64,000 nucleotides of DNA from JADLDB01 sp040755835 (GTDB lineage: Bacteria > Myxococcota > Myxococcia > Myxococcales > Myxococcaceae). The translations under genes were made by a program, and so were the position numbers. The DNA is taken from assembly GCA_040755835.1 (NCBI GenBank), contig JBFMAB010000091.1, forward strand, positions 13,164 to 77,163. The letters run 5' to 3'. Under the pieces are notes generated by a model. That model searched no databases. It worked only from the letters and a program-made list of their open reading frames with translations, and was not told where the DNA came from. Of the stretch, positions 54,774 through 64,000 are shown in pieces (within the stretch, counting starts at the first letter, position 1; every line of letters starts with the position of its first letter).

Positions 54774-55468
54774 GTGCGCGGCACCTCGAGGTCGTCGTTG
54801 TGGATCACCGTCTTGCCGGTGAGCGGCGAGATGGTGAGCGTCCACGTGTTGCTGCCCTGACGCACCCACACCTGTGCGCGCTCGGTGTAGCCCTGGGGGA
54901 AGAAATAGAGGTAGGCGGTGCCGTGCTTGACCGGCTGGCGCTGCTTCGCCGTCCACACCTCGACGGTGACGTTCGACGGCAGCTTTTTCTGCACCACGTC
55001 CTCGCTCGAGAACGATGAGAACTTCGCCGCGTCCTCGACCCGCTTCTGCTCGCGGGCCTGCAGCTCCTGCACCGTGGGCCGGCTGTCGTCGGTGAGCGGC
55101 TTGAAGCGCTCGTCGTCCTCGTCCACCTTCGACTTGCGCCTGTCGGCGTCGTTGGCGGCGCGCAGCTCGTCGTCGCGCTTCGCCCCGGCGGTGACGCCGG
55201 ACTTCGCGCACTCGGCCCGCCAGGTCACGGCGCCGTCCTCGTCGCGTTCCTGCGGGAGTTCGAACACCAGCCGGCAGGTGCGGCCCGACAGCGCCGCGTC
55301 GTCGTAGAGCGCGCGAATGGTGCCGGCCAGCTCCGCGGCGGACTCCTTCGCCTTCGCGCCGGTGAGCGCGCCCACGCCGAACACCACCGCCGCGAACAGC
55401 ACCACGATGATGCCGAGCGCGACGGTGATCTCGATGAGCGTGAGGCCCCGGGGCGTGCGGCGGCTCAT
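54770..55468 (-). CDS. gspH: Type II secretion minor pseudopilin GspH
   Basis: A 232-residue pseudopilin with leader MSRRTPRG cut before LTLIEITVALGIIVVLFAAV (Glu at +5). It is longer than usual (about 170) because of a charged insertion (DDELRAANDADRRKSKVDED) before the C-terminal strands VTVEVWTAKQRQPVKHG and AYLYFFPQGYTERAQVWV. Its start overlaps the stop of a 38-residue membrane peptide (ATGA), and its stop overlaps gspI. Confidence 0.86.
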   Translation of the reverse strand: MSRRTPRGLTLIEITVALGIIVVLFAAVVFGVGALTGAKAKESAAELAGTIRALYDDAALSGRTCRLVFELPQERDEDGAVTWRAECAKSGVTAGAKRDDELRAANDADRRKSKVDEDDERFKPLTDDSRPTVQELQAREQKRVEDAAKFSSFSSEDVVQKKLPSNVTVEVWTAKQRQPVKHGTAYLYFFPQGYTERAQVWVRQGSNTWTLTISPLTGKTVIHNDDLEVPRT

Positions 55469-55581
55469 GACAACAGCCTCCGCAGCAGGTCGACGACGAG
55501 CCACACCACCGCGCTCGCGCCCAGCGCGACGCCGATGGTGACGGGCGAGAGGCCCAGGCTCTTGTCGTCGGGCTTCTTCAT
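55465..55581 (-). CDS. 38-aa single-helix microprotein between gspG and gspH
   Basis: A 38-residue ORF. A hydrophilic start (MKKPDDKSLGLSP) leads to one membrane helix (VTIGVALGASAVVWLVVDLL) and the basic end RRLLS. It starts 3 bp after the gspG stop and its TGA overlaps the gspH ATG (ATGA), so translational coupling supports expression. It is not part of any canonical gsp gene set. The topology suggests a small accessory subunit or assembly factor of the pseudopilus platform; this is inference. Confidence 0.62.
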   Translation of the reverse strand: MKKPDDKSLGLSPVTIGVALGASAVVWLVVDLLRRLLS

Positions 55582-55584
55582 GGA

Positions 55585-56010
55585 TCACTTCTTGCTGTTG
55601 TCGTCCTTGCTGGACAGGTCGGCGTCGTAATCGGCGCCGCCGGGCGCGCCGTCCTTGCCGTAGGACATGACGACGGGCTTGCCGCCCTCGTTCAGGTACA
55701 CGTACTCGTGGTCCCAGGGGTCGACGGGCATCTTCTCGAGGATCTGCGCGTCGACCAGCGCCTTGAGGCCCGTGCCGGTGTCCGGGTAGCTGCCCTTCTT
55801 CGCGTAGTACGTCTTCAGCGCGTTCCCGATGTTGGCGATGTCCATCTTCGCGCGGTCGACCTTGGCCTCCTCGAGGCGGGGGATCACGGCGACGCCGACG
55901 GCGGCCATGAGCAGCGAGAGAATGGTGATGACGACGATGATCTCGATCAGCGTCATGCCGCGTGGCGCACGGCGGCGGCGGGCGAGCTGGCGGACGAGGG
56001 CGGAGGACAT
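55585..56010 (-). CDS. gspG: Type II secretion major pseudopilin GspG
   Basis: A 141-residue major pseudopilin. The leader ends RAPRG before MTLIEIIVVITILSLLMAAV, with Glu at +5. The body has the GspG signature ANIGNALKTYYAKKGSYPDTGTGLKAL, shown here in part as LKTYYAKKGSYPDTGTG, and a calcium-site tail LNEGGKPVVMSYGKDGAPGG with DADLSS. The usual start is confirmed by AAGGAAG 8 nt upstream. It forms the periplasmic pseudopilus shaft that pushes substrates through GspD. Confidence 0.94.
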   Translation of the reverse strand: MSSALVRQLARRRRAPRGMTLIEIIVVITILSLLMAAVGVAVIPRLEEAKVDRAKMDIANIGNALKTYYAKKGSYPDTGTGLKALVDAQILEKMPVDPWDHEYVYLNEGGKPVVMSYGKDGAPGGADYDADLSSKDDNSKK

Positions 56011-56030
56011 GGCGGTTCTTCCTTTCGGCT

Positions 56031-56144
56031 TCAGACGTAGAGCAGCAGGCCCACGCAGACGAGCGACGCGGCGAGGGCGACGAGGGCGGTGGTGACGACG
56101 CGCTGGATCAGCTGGTCGCGACGGGCGAGGGCGTCGGTTCGCAT
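56031..56144 (-). CDS. 37-aa single-helix microprotein between gspF and gspG
   Basis: A 37-residue ORF: basic N-terminus (MRTDALARRDQLIQR) and one C-terminal membrane helix (VVTTALVALAASLVCVGLLLYV, written here as ALVALAASLVCVGLLLYV). Its ATG shares one base with the gspF stop (TGATG), and gspG follows after 20 bp. Topology is the reverse type of the other operon microprotein, ending at the membrane. No known gsp subunit matches, but tight coupling suggests a real T2SS accessory peptide. Confidence 0.6.
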   Translation of the reverse strand: MRTDALARRDQLIQRVVTTALVALAASLVCVGLLLYV

Positions 56145-57421
56145 CAGTGCACCATGGAGTTCATCTGGAGGATGGGCATGAGGATCGAGAACGCCACGAA
56201 GGCGATCACCGCGCCCATGAGGACGATCATCATCGGCTCGAGCAGCGCGGTGAGCGCGCCGATGCGCACATTCACCGCCGACTCGTAGCTGTCGGCGACG
56301 TTGAGCAGCATGTCCTCGAGCTGGCCCGAGCGCTCGCCGATCGCCACCATGTGGAACACCAGCGGAGGGAACTCCCCCGACTTCTTCAGCGGCTGGGCGA
56401 TGCTCTCGCCTTCGCGGATCGCGTCGCGCGCGGTGTCGATCACCGCGGACATCACCGAGTTGGTGATGACGTTCTTCACGATGTCGAGCGCGGTCAAGAG
56501 CGGCACGCCCGACTTGAGCAGCGTGGCCAGCGTGCGGGCGAAGCGCGCCACCGACAGCTGCCGCACCAGCGGCCCGAAGACGGGGATCTTCAGGACGATC
56601 CGGTCCCACTGGGGCTTGCCCGTCTCCGACCGCGTCCAGCGCACGAAGGCGAACGCGCCGCCGACCAGCGCCGGCACCACCAGGTACCAGTAGCTCTGCA
56701 GGAACTTCGAGCTGCCGATCAGCAGCTTGGTGGTCCACGGCAGGGTGACCTTCATGTCGTCGAAGATCTTGGTCACCTTCGGCACCACGACGGTCATCAG
56801 CATGATGAGCACGCCGCCGCCGATGAACATCATGATCACCGGGTAGATCATCGTGCCGATGATCTTCTGGCGCAGGCGCGCCTGCCCTTCGGTGAACTCC
56901 GCGAGGCGCAGGAGCACCGAGTCCAGCGCGCCCGAGCTCTCGCCCGCGCGGATCATGTTGATGAAGAGGGGACCGAACACCTTCACGTGCTGCTGGAGCG
57001 CGTCGGCCAGGCTGGAGCCCTCGTTCACCCGCTGCTTGACGTCCGAGAGGATGCGCTTGAGCGACTCCTTCTCGACCTGGTCGACCATGGCGGTGAGCGC
57101 CTCGACCAGCGTCACGCCCGCCTTGAGCAGCGTGGCGAGCTGCCGGGTCATCACCGCGATGTCGTCGGTGTTGACGCCGCCGCGCGCCAGCCGCCGGAGG
57201 TTGAGGTCCTGCGCCAGCACCGAGCCGGCCGCCTTCGCGGGCCCCTTGCCGGCCCTGCTCCTGCCGGGCTTGAGGCCGCCTTCGGCCTCCGCCACCACGT
57301 CGGTGAGGAAGACGCCGTCCTTCCGCAGGAGCGCGCGCAGGGCCTTCGCCGAGTCGGCCTCCTTGAGGCCGGTGACGGTCTTCCCCGCGGCGTTGAGCCC
57401 CCTGTATTCGAAGACGGCCAT
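56144..57421 (-). CDS. gspF: Type II secretion platform protein GspF
   Basis: A 425-residue polytopic inner-membrane protein with two T2SF domains: MTRQLATLLKAGVTLVEAL near residue 90 and ARFARTLATLLKSGVPLLTA near residue 295, each followed by conserved EGSSLADAL/EGESIAQPL. Three membrane helices include IIGTMIYPVIMMFIGGGVL and the C-terminal VLMGAVIAFVAFSILMPIL. It couples GspE to pseudopilus assembly. It follows gspE by 6 bp. Confidence 0.94.
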   Translation of the reverse strand: MAVFEYRGLNAAGKTVTGLKEADSAKALRALLRKDGVFLTDVVAEAEGGLKPGRSRAGKGPAKAAGSVLAQDLNLRRLARGGVNTDDIAVMTRQLATLLKAGVTLVEALTAMVDQVEKESLKRILSDVKQRVNEGSSLADALQQHVKVFGPLFINMIRAGESSGALDSVLLRLAEFTEGQARLRQKIIGTMIYPVIMMFIGGGVLIMLMTVVVPKVTKIFDDMKVTLPWTTKLLIGSSKFLQSYWYLVVPALVGGAFAFVRWTRSETGKPQWDRIVLKIPVFGPLVRQLSVARFARTLATLLKSGVPLLTALDIVKNVITNSVMSAVIDTARDAIREGESIAQPLKKSGEFPPLVFHMVAIGERSGQLEDMLLNVADSYESAVNVRIGALTALLEPMMIVLMGAVIAFVAFSILMPILQMNSMVH

Positions 57422-57427
57422 GGCGGC

Positions 57428-59214
<1,787 letters not shown>

Positions 59215-59215
<1 letters not shown>

Positions 59216-61692
59216 CACTGCAGCTCCGGCTGCACTTTCAGCACCTCGGGGTTCGGCTCCTGCACCGGCACCGGGGGCACCTCGGTCCCCGCCGGCGCCA
59301 CCACCGGCGCGGTCTCCGGCGGCGCCTCGGTGCTGCCCGCGGGCGCGCTCGGCGGCGCGCCGCTGGGGGTGATCAGCCGCTCGCCCTCCGCGCCCGGGCC
59401 GCCGTTCTCGAGCTTCTTCATTTCCCTGTTCAGCAGCTGGCTCATGCGCGCCAGCGGGCCCGGCTTGCGCGCGAAGTCGATCGCCACGTCGTAGGACGTC
59501 GACGCGCCGTAGAACTGCTCCACGAATTGCTGCCGCTCCTTCATCTTCCGCTCGAAGATGCGCCGGAAGTCGGACGAGTCGCGGATGATGTACGGCGTCA
59601 GGAAGAGCAGCAGGTTGGTCTTCACCTTGCGCCGCGTCTGCGTGCGGAACAGGTGGCCCAGCACCGGCACGTCGCCCAGCAGCGGCACCTTCGACACGCT
59701 CTCCACCAGGCGGTCCTGCATGATGCCGCCGATGACGACCGTCTCCTGATCCTTCGCCACCACCGTCGTCTTCGCGGTGCGCTTCGAGGTGGTCGGGCCG
59801 AGCACCGGATCCTGCGAGGCGATCTCCTCGATCTGCTCGGTGATGACGAGGCGCACGTAGTCGCTCTCGTTGATCTGCGGCTTCACCGACAGCTTCAGGT
59901 CGACGTTCTGCCGCTGGATCGAGCCGAACGGGATGCCGCCGAACCCGCCCAGGCCGCCGAAGCCTCCAAGGCCGCCGGTGTTGGTCCCGCCGAGCCCGGG
60001 AATACCGGTGAGTCCCCCGAAGCCGCCCGTCGAGAACCCCGATTGAAACGGGACGTTCTGGCCGACGGTGATCTCCGCTTCCTCGTTGTCCGTGGTGAGG
60101 ATGTGCGGCGTCGACAGCACGTTCACGTCGCTGGACGTCTGCAGCGCGTTCAGCACGAGGCCGAACGAGGGGATCTGGACGCCGCCGATGTTCAGCCCGG
60201 GGATCGCCGGACCCTGCAGACCGGCGAGGAAGCCGCCGAGGCTCACCAGGTTCGCCACGCTGAGCGACGGCGGGAGCCCCGCCGACTTGTTGTACTTGGT
60301 GCCGATGAACGCCGGCACCGTGCCCTGATCCGTCGGCACGGGGATGCCCGTGTGCAGGTTGATGCCGAGCTCGCTCGAGCGGTCGAGGTTGACCTCCATG
60401 ATCACCGCCTCGACGAACACCTGCCGCCGCATGATGTCGAGCCGCTCGATGACGCGCAGCAGGCTGCGGTAGTCCGACTGGCTGGCGATGATCACCAGCG
60501 AGTTCGTGGCCTTGTCGGCCGAGATCTTCACCTCGCCCTGGAACAGCTCGGCGGCGGTGCCACCGCTTCGCGGGGCGCCGGCGGGGGGCGGCGGGGCTGG
60601 CGTCTTCGGGCGGTTCGCGGTGCCCTGCGCCAGCGTCTGCAGCGTCGACGCGACGTCTTCGGCGTTCGCGTTCTCGAGGTACAGCACGTTGATGCGGCCC
60701 TCGCCCGAGATGGGAATGTCGATCTCCCGGATCAGCGCGTCGATGCGCTCCATGGCCGCCGGGCTGGCGATGACGATCAGCTTGTTGGTGCGCTCGTCGG
60801 GGATCAGCTGCGACAGCGTCGCCGCGCCGCCGGCCCCTTCCTCTCCACCGCCTACCGGCGCGCTCGGCGCCGCGCCCGTCGGCGGGGGAGGGGCCGGCAT
60901 CACCTTGGCCTGGCCGGGCCGCTGACCGGGCCGGTTGCCCTTCGACTCGAAGAGCTTCTGCACCTTGTCGGCGATCTCCTGCGCCGTCGCGTAGCGGATC
61001 TGGATGACGCGGATCGAGTCCGACGCCGAGCTCGAGTCGAGCTGCGCGACGATCTTCTCGAGCCGGTGCATGTTCGAGCCCAGGTCGTTCACGATGATCG
61101 TGTCCGGCTGGAAGGGAATCGTGTCGCCCGACGGCGTGACGAGCTGCTGCAACACGCCGCGCAGCTGCTCGATCTCCACGAACTTCACCTTGAACACGCG
61201 GGTCACCATCTGCTCGTTGGTCGTGTAGACCTCCGTGGGATCGGTGATCGTCGGGATCGGGAACTGCTTCGCCCGCTGCTTGTCGACGATCTTCATGAAC
61301 TTGCCGTGCTCGTAGACGGCGAGGCTGTTCGCATCGAGCGCGGCGAGGAACGCGGCGTAGAACTGGTCGGCGTTGACCTCCACCTTCCCGTTCTCCGGGC
61401 CGATGATGGAGATCTTCCCGCGGATGTTCTCGGGGAGGATGAACGTCTTGCAGGTGACGTCCGAGACCGTCTGCACCAGCTTCTCGATCTCGACCTTGTC
61501 GAAGTAGATGTTGTAGCGGCCCTTGCGTCGCTGCTCCTCGCAGCTCGGGCGCTTCGGGGCGATCGTCGCCTCCGGCGCGCCGGCGGCGGGCGCGGGCGCG
61601 GGCGCGGGCGGACGGCGGGGACCGGGCGGCGGAGCGGGCTGGGCCAGCGCGACCATCGACCAGCAGAGCGCGACGAGTGCGAGACGGTTCAT
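59215..61692 (-). CDS. gspD: Type II secretion secretin GspD
   Basis: An 825-residue outer-membrane secretin with signal peptide MNRLALVALCWSMVALAQ and a Pro/Ala spacer. N0 begins near CEEQRRKGRYNIYFDKVE; N1-N3 follow, with LNVLYLENANAEDV-like INVLYLENANAEDVASTL typical of N-domains. The secretin core includes ALQTSSDVNVLSTPHILTTD, VGQNVPFQSG and VPLLGDVPVLGHLFRTQTRR. A 35-residue Gly/Phe/Leu-rich insertion lies in the barrel region after VPFQSG. The C-terminal tail is Pro/Ala/Glu-rich. ATG 61692 gives a proper signal peptide; TTG 61719 would add nine polar residues. Confidence 0.94.
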
Positions 61693-61715
61693 GGCAGTGG
61701 GCTTCTTGGGCGCGT

Positions 61716-62654
61716 TCAACGAACGTTGTAGGTCTTGCGGATAGTGGAGCCGTTGCGCTCGACCTCGATGTCGATGCGCGAGGCTTCCTTGAGCTTCGAG
61801 TAGATCTCGAGCGCCTTCTCCGGGCTGTTCAGGTCGTACCCGTTGATGCGCTTGATGACGTCGCCGTTCTGGATGCCGATCTTCGTGTAGATGGAGTCGG
61901 GGCGGATCGAGAACAGCTTGAAGCCCTGGGCCACTCCGTCCTTGAACGCGGGCACGATGCGCGCCTGCATCGCCACGTCGTTCAGGTTCGACAGCGTCTT
62001 GTCGATCTCCCCCCGGGGGATCTCGTAGTCGTTCTCGGACAGCTGCTTCACGCCGGCGCCGAGGCCCTGCGAGGGCGGCGGGTTCTCGTTGTGCGCGGGC
62101 GCGGCGGCGATCACCGGCGCGGCCACCACCGGCGCCGCCACCACGCCGCCCATGCCGTCGCCCGGCGTCGCGTCGATGAATTCGCGGCGGTTGTTGTTGA
62201 TGACGATGACGCGCTCGCGCTCGATCTCGACGATCTCGGCGTTCTGCACGCGGTCACCGATCAGGTACGTGCCCGTCTTGAGCGTGACGACGTCCTGGAT
62301 CGATGCGACCGACCACTCGGGGAACGCCTCGGACACGAGCGTGCCGAGCAGCTTGAGCCGCAGCGAGGTGTGCACCGGCGCCGCGCTCAGGTCGACCGCC
62401 GGCTGCGTCGGCTCGACCACCTCGGGCTCGGGCTTGGGCACCGGCAGCCCCGTCACGCGCGCGACCAGGTCCATGTTGAGCTGCGCGGGCGGCTCCACCT
62501 TCTTCGCGACCGCGACCGGCCGCGCCTGGCCCGTCGGCAGCGGGAGCAGCGTCACCTCGAGGAAGGCGTTCGCCGTCCTCGCGACGAGCCACATCACCCC
62601 GAAGATGAACAGGAGGTGGACGACCCAGAAATGGCGCTTGAACAGCAGTTCCAC
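61716..62654 (-). CDS. gspC: Type II secretion protein GspC
   Basis: A 312-residue inner-membrane protein linking the platform to the secretin. One N-terminal helix (FWVVHLLFIFGVMWLVARTA), a periplasmic homology region (SLRLKLLGTLVSEAFPEWSV, GDRVQNAEIVEIERERV) and a C-terminal PDZ domain (GFKLFSIRPDSIYTKIGIQN, GDVIKRINGYDLNSPEKALE). First gene of the T2SS operon. It starts at GTG 62654, only about five bases after the start site predicted from the sigma54 promoter, so its message may be nearly leaderless. Confidence 0.93.
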   Translation of the reverse strand: MELLFKRHFWVVHLLFIFGVMWLVARTANAFLEVTLLPLPTGQARPVAVAKKVEPPAQLNMDLVARVTGLPVPKPEPEVVEPTQPAVDLSAAPVHTSLRLKLLGTLVSEAFPEWSVASIQDVVTLKTGTYLIGDRVQNAEIVEIERERVIVINNNRREFIDATPGDGMGGVVAAPVVAAPVIAAAPAHNENPPPSQGLGAGVKQLSENDYEIPRGEIDKTLSNLNDVAMQARIVPAFKDGVAQGFKLFSIRPDSIYTKIGIQNGDVIKRINGYDLNSPEKALEIYSKLKEASRIDIEVERNGSTIRKTYNVR

Positions 62655-62669
62655 AGGGGAGGGTATGGC

Positions 62670-62685
62670 AGCAAGCCGAGTGCCA
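62670..62685 (-). promoter_or_regulatory. Perfect sigma54 -24/-12 promoter of the T2SS operon
   Basis: On the minus strand the sequence reads TGGCACTCGGCTTGCT, matching TGGCAC-N5-TTGCW at every fixed base with exact spacing. It lies 16 bp upstream of the gspC start, in the right orientation. The predicted start of transcription is near 62659. A perfect match is expected well under once by chance in a window of this size. Confidence 0.85.
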
Positions 62686-62736
62686 GAATTTCCTGTGAAA
62701 CATCAGTGGGTTGGCCAGCATTTCCGGCACCTCCAG

Positions 62737-62749
62737 TGACAATTTGTCA
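62737..62749. promoter_or_regulatory. Palindromic candidate activator site upstream of the T2SS promoter
   Basis: TGACAA-T-TTGTCA is a perfect inverted repeat at -78 to -90 from the predicted sigma54 start site, the usual distance for an enhancer-binding-protein site. It is one of the few AT-rich patches in the region. It lies between the stop of the second gspC-like gene and the promoter. Confidence 0.55.
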
Positions 62750-62777
62750 GGCAGGACCCGGGCGGGGGGCCAATGCG

Positions 62778-63551
62778 TCATTCGAGGGAGATGGCGTGGT
62801 GGACGGTGGCGCCGTCGCGGACGAGCTCGAGGTCGACGCGGGTGAGCGTGGCGAGCCGGGGGAGGAGCTCGAGGAGTTGGTCCGGGCGGGCCGTCACCAC
62901 GCCGTTGACGCGGCGGATCACGTCGCCGTCCTTCAGGCCCGCCTGCGCGAGGAGTGGAATGCGGGACGCGCCGAAGAGCCTGAAGCCTTCGTCCTGGCCG
63001 TTCACGAACGTCGGCACGACGTGCAGCTTCGGCGCGTGCGAGGGGAAGTCGCGGATCGCCGCGGCGACGTCGCTCTTCAAGACCGAGGCGGACGAGCGCG
63101 GCGCCCCGGGGCTCGCCGTCGGGCTGCTGGCGCTCACGAGGCGCTCGAGCCGGCCGTCGCGCCGCACGACGATCGCGCCGCGCTCGACGGCGACGAGCTC
63201 CGCGCCGGCGATGGAGTCGCCGACGGCGACGGTGTGCACGGCGTCCGACGGCTGCTCCGCCACGCAGGCGAACGTCGGCGCGAGGGTGCCGAGCAGAGTG
63301 AAGGGCAGCGCATCGACGACGGTGGGCGCCTCGGGCGTCACGCGCGGTTCGAGCGCCAGCAGCGTCGCGAGCCGGGCCCCGTCGAGCGGCGGATCCGCCG
63401 GACGCTCGCGCGACTCCACGACGGCGACGCCGGCGCTGGGCGGCGGCCACAGCGAAGCCTCCACGACGGTGTTCGCGGTGCGGGCGACGAGCGCACACGC
63501 GGCGAGCAGCACGGCCAGGTGGACGAGGCGCATGCCACGTCGCGCTTCCAT
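62778..63551 (-). CDS. Second GspC-like protein with PDZ domain
   Basis: A 257-residue paralogue of GspC. N-terminal helix LAVLLAACALVARTANTVVE aligns with the GspC helix (both share LVARTAN). A homology-region-like part follows (PFTLLGTLAPTFACVAEQP, VGDSIAGAELVAVERGAIVV) and a PDZ domain at the end (GFRLFGASRIPLLAQAGLKD, GDVIRRVNGVVTARPDQLLE). It lies upstream of, and is separated from, gspC by the sigma54 promoter, so it is transcribed separately. It may replace GspC for other secretins or compete with it. ATG 63551 is chosen by alignment with GspC; GTG 63575 and ATG 63533 are possible. Confidence 0.8.
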   Translation of the reverse strand: MEARRGMRLVHLAVLLAACALVARTANTVVEASLWPPPSAGVAVVESRERPADPPLDGARLATLLALEPRVTPEAPTVVDALPFTLLGTLAPTFACVAEQPSDAVHTVAVGDSIAGAELVAVERGAIVVRRDGRLERLVSASSPTASPGAPRSSASVLKSDVAAAIRDFPSHAPKLHVVPTFVNGQDEGFRLFGASRIPLLAQAGLKDGDVIRRVNGVVTARPDQLLELLPRLATLTRVDLELVRDGATVHHAISLE

Positions 63552-63623
63552 GCGCCGTGCCAGCGGCAACCGCACGGACCGACGAGGTAAGACGCTCGCG
63601 GTCGTGACACGGCGGCACGCGTG

Positions 63624-64000
63624 TCACCGCTCGGCGCTGACACTTCGTACCCCGCGCGCCTCCCGTCGCGTTGCGTGGCGCTCGAACGCCGGGGTGCGCG
63701 CACGCACGCGTGACCCGGCGGCGCGCGTCACCACGCCCGTGCGGCCCGTCTGGGCGCCGTCCTGGCCGGGTACGTCCTGGAGTCGGCGGCTGATGCCGAC
63801 GACGAGCGCGTCGCCCTCGGAGCGCTGGAGGCGGGGGAGCGGCGGCACTTCAGCTTGTGGCTCGCAAGTCCGCGCCCGGCGACACGACAGCGCGGGAGCA
63901 GCTCGTGCTCCTGCGTCTTGCCCCTGCGTCCTGGCCCGAGCGTCCGGCCCGTGCGCCCTGGTCCGTGCGTCCGGCCCGTGCGCGCGGCCCGTGCGTCCGG
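63624..64000 (-). CDS. Possible partial minus-strand ORF at window edge
   Basis: This is the only gene-poor stretch over 300 bases in the window. A minus-strand frame is open from the right edge to a stop at 63624 and reads hydrophilic sequence with Gly/Ala/Arg/Gln repeats, then RLQRSEGDALVVGISRRLQD and an Arg-rich end. High GC3 is seen, but in DNA this GC-rich several frames look open. A plus-strand frame (63714 to the edge) also looks partly protein-like but lacks a start codon. No family is recognised; it may be the C-terminus of a gene lying outside the window. Confidence 0.25.
   Translation of the reverse strand, partial: GRTGRAHGPDARTRAHGPDARARTQGQDAGARAAPALSCRRARTCEPQAEVPPLPRLQRSEGDALVVGISRRLQDVPGQDGAQTGRTGVVTRAAGSRVRARTPAFERHATRREARGVRSVSAER
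63913..64000. repeat. Degenerate 13-14 bp tandem repeat, running off the window
   Basis: About six and a half units of GCGTCCGGCCCGT-like sequence follow each other at 63913, 63926, 63940, 63953, 63967, 63980 and 63993, with unit lengths of 13, 14, 13, 14, 13 and 13 bp. Variation is mostly in the middle of the unit. The array continues beyond the window. It could encode a low-complexity protein segment or be a noncoding minisatellite. Confidence 0.6.

Noticed and set aside
63714..64000. Plus-strand frame resembling an anti-sigma factor segment (ALGALEAGERRHF)
   Set aside because: No usable start codon after the stop at 63711 and no further conserved motif; antisense to an equally open frame.

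Overview
The window is very GC-rich (clearly above 65% by eye) and almost gap-free, with codons ending mostly in G or C. Gene content points to a deltaproteobacterial predator or soil bacterium of the Myxococcota: PilT paralogues, TadE/TadG pseudopilin genes, a sigma54 activator with two FHA domains, a VIT/VWA protein, an EF-G of the spirochaete/mitochondrial type and a complete type II secretion (T2SS) operon. Species cannot be fixed from the sequence. I saw no tRNA, rRNA, CRISPR array, insertion sequence or prophage.

Layout. 1-5,930: a truncated DASS anion transporter, a small coiled-coil protein, an SRAP abasic-site protein, a lipase maturation factor and a lipoprotein. 6,005-10,396: a 748-residue helical protein with a membrane-active-looking C-terminus, then a pair resembling DprE1/DprE2. 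10,393-16,700: a CitE-like protein, a methyltransferase, a sigma factor coupled to a 75-residue protein, a VIT/VWA protein and an Hpt protein. 16,700-25,580: an ABC exporter, two tandem pilT genes, a glutathione peroxidase, an HGSNAT-like membrane protein, an esterase and a frameshift-split FHA gene. 25,671-30,329: Tad-like module 1 (TadE, TadG, a second TadE-like, a duplicated-domain protein, a Cys-rich secreted peptide, a Flp-like prepilin), closed by a strong intrinsic terminator. 30,433-36,292: a membrane protein, an outer-membrane barrel and a YcaO enzyme in coupled ORFs, then a lipoprotein, a TfuA protein and an EEP hydrolase behind a sigma54-like promoter. 36,256-42,900: a phosphoesterase, a long-chain acyl-CoA ligase, EF-G, a Cys-motif protein and an ECF sigma factor. 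42,955-48,669: the FHA/sigma54 activator, divergent from Tad-like module 2, which repeats the first four genes of module 1. 48,672-62,654: a T2SS operon gspC-D-E-F-x-G-y-H-I-J-K-L-M-N, where x and y are one-helix microproteins. A second GspC-like gene lies upstream.

How it fits together. The best regulatory signal is a perfect sigma54 -24/-12 promoter just before gspC, with a TGACAA-T-TTGTCA palindrome about 80-90 bp upstream of the predicted start site, where an activator would bind. The FHA/sigma54 activator encoded about 18 kb away is a candidate. The pseudopilin theme recurs three times: T2SS GspG-K and two Tad minor-pilin modules without their own ATPase, secretin or peptidase. In all three the proposed tip subunit (GspK, TadG-like) has Leu instead of Glu at +5. 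The YcaO/TfuA pair is the best candidate for an undescribed system, because such pairs install thioamides on peptides or proteins and no classical RiPP operon surrounds it.

The only stretch over 300 bases without a confident gene is 63,552-64,000. It holds a possible partial minus-strand ORF and a 13-14 bp degenerate tandem repeat at the window edge.
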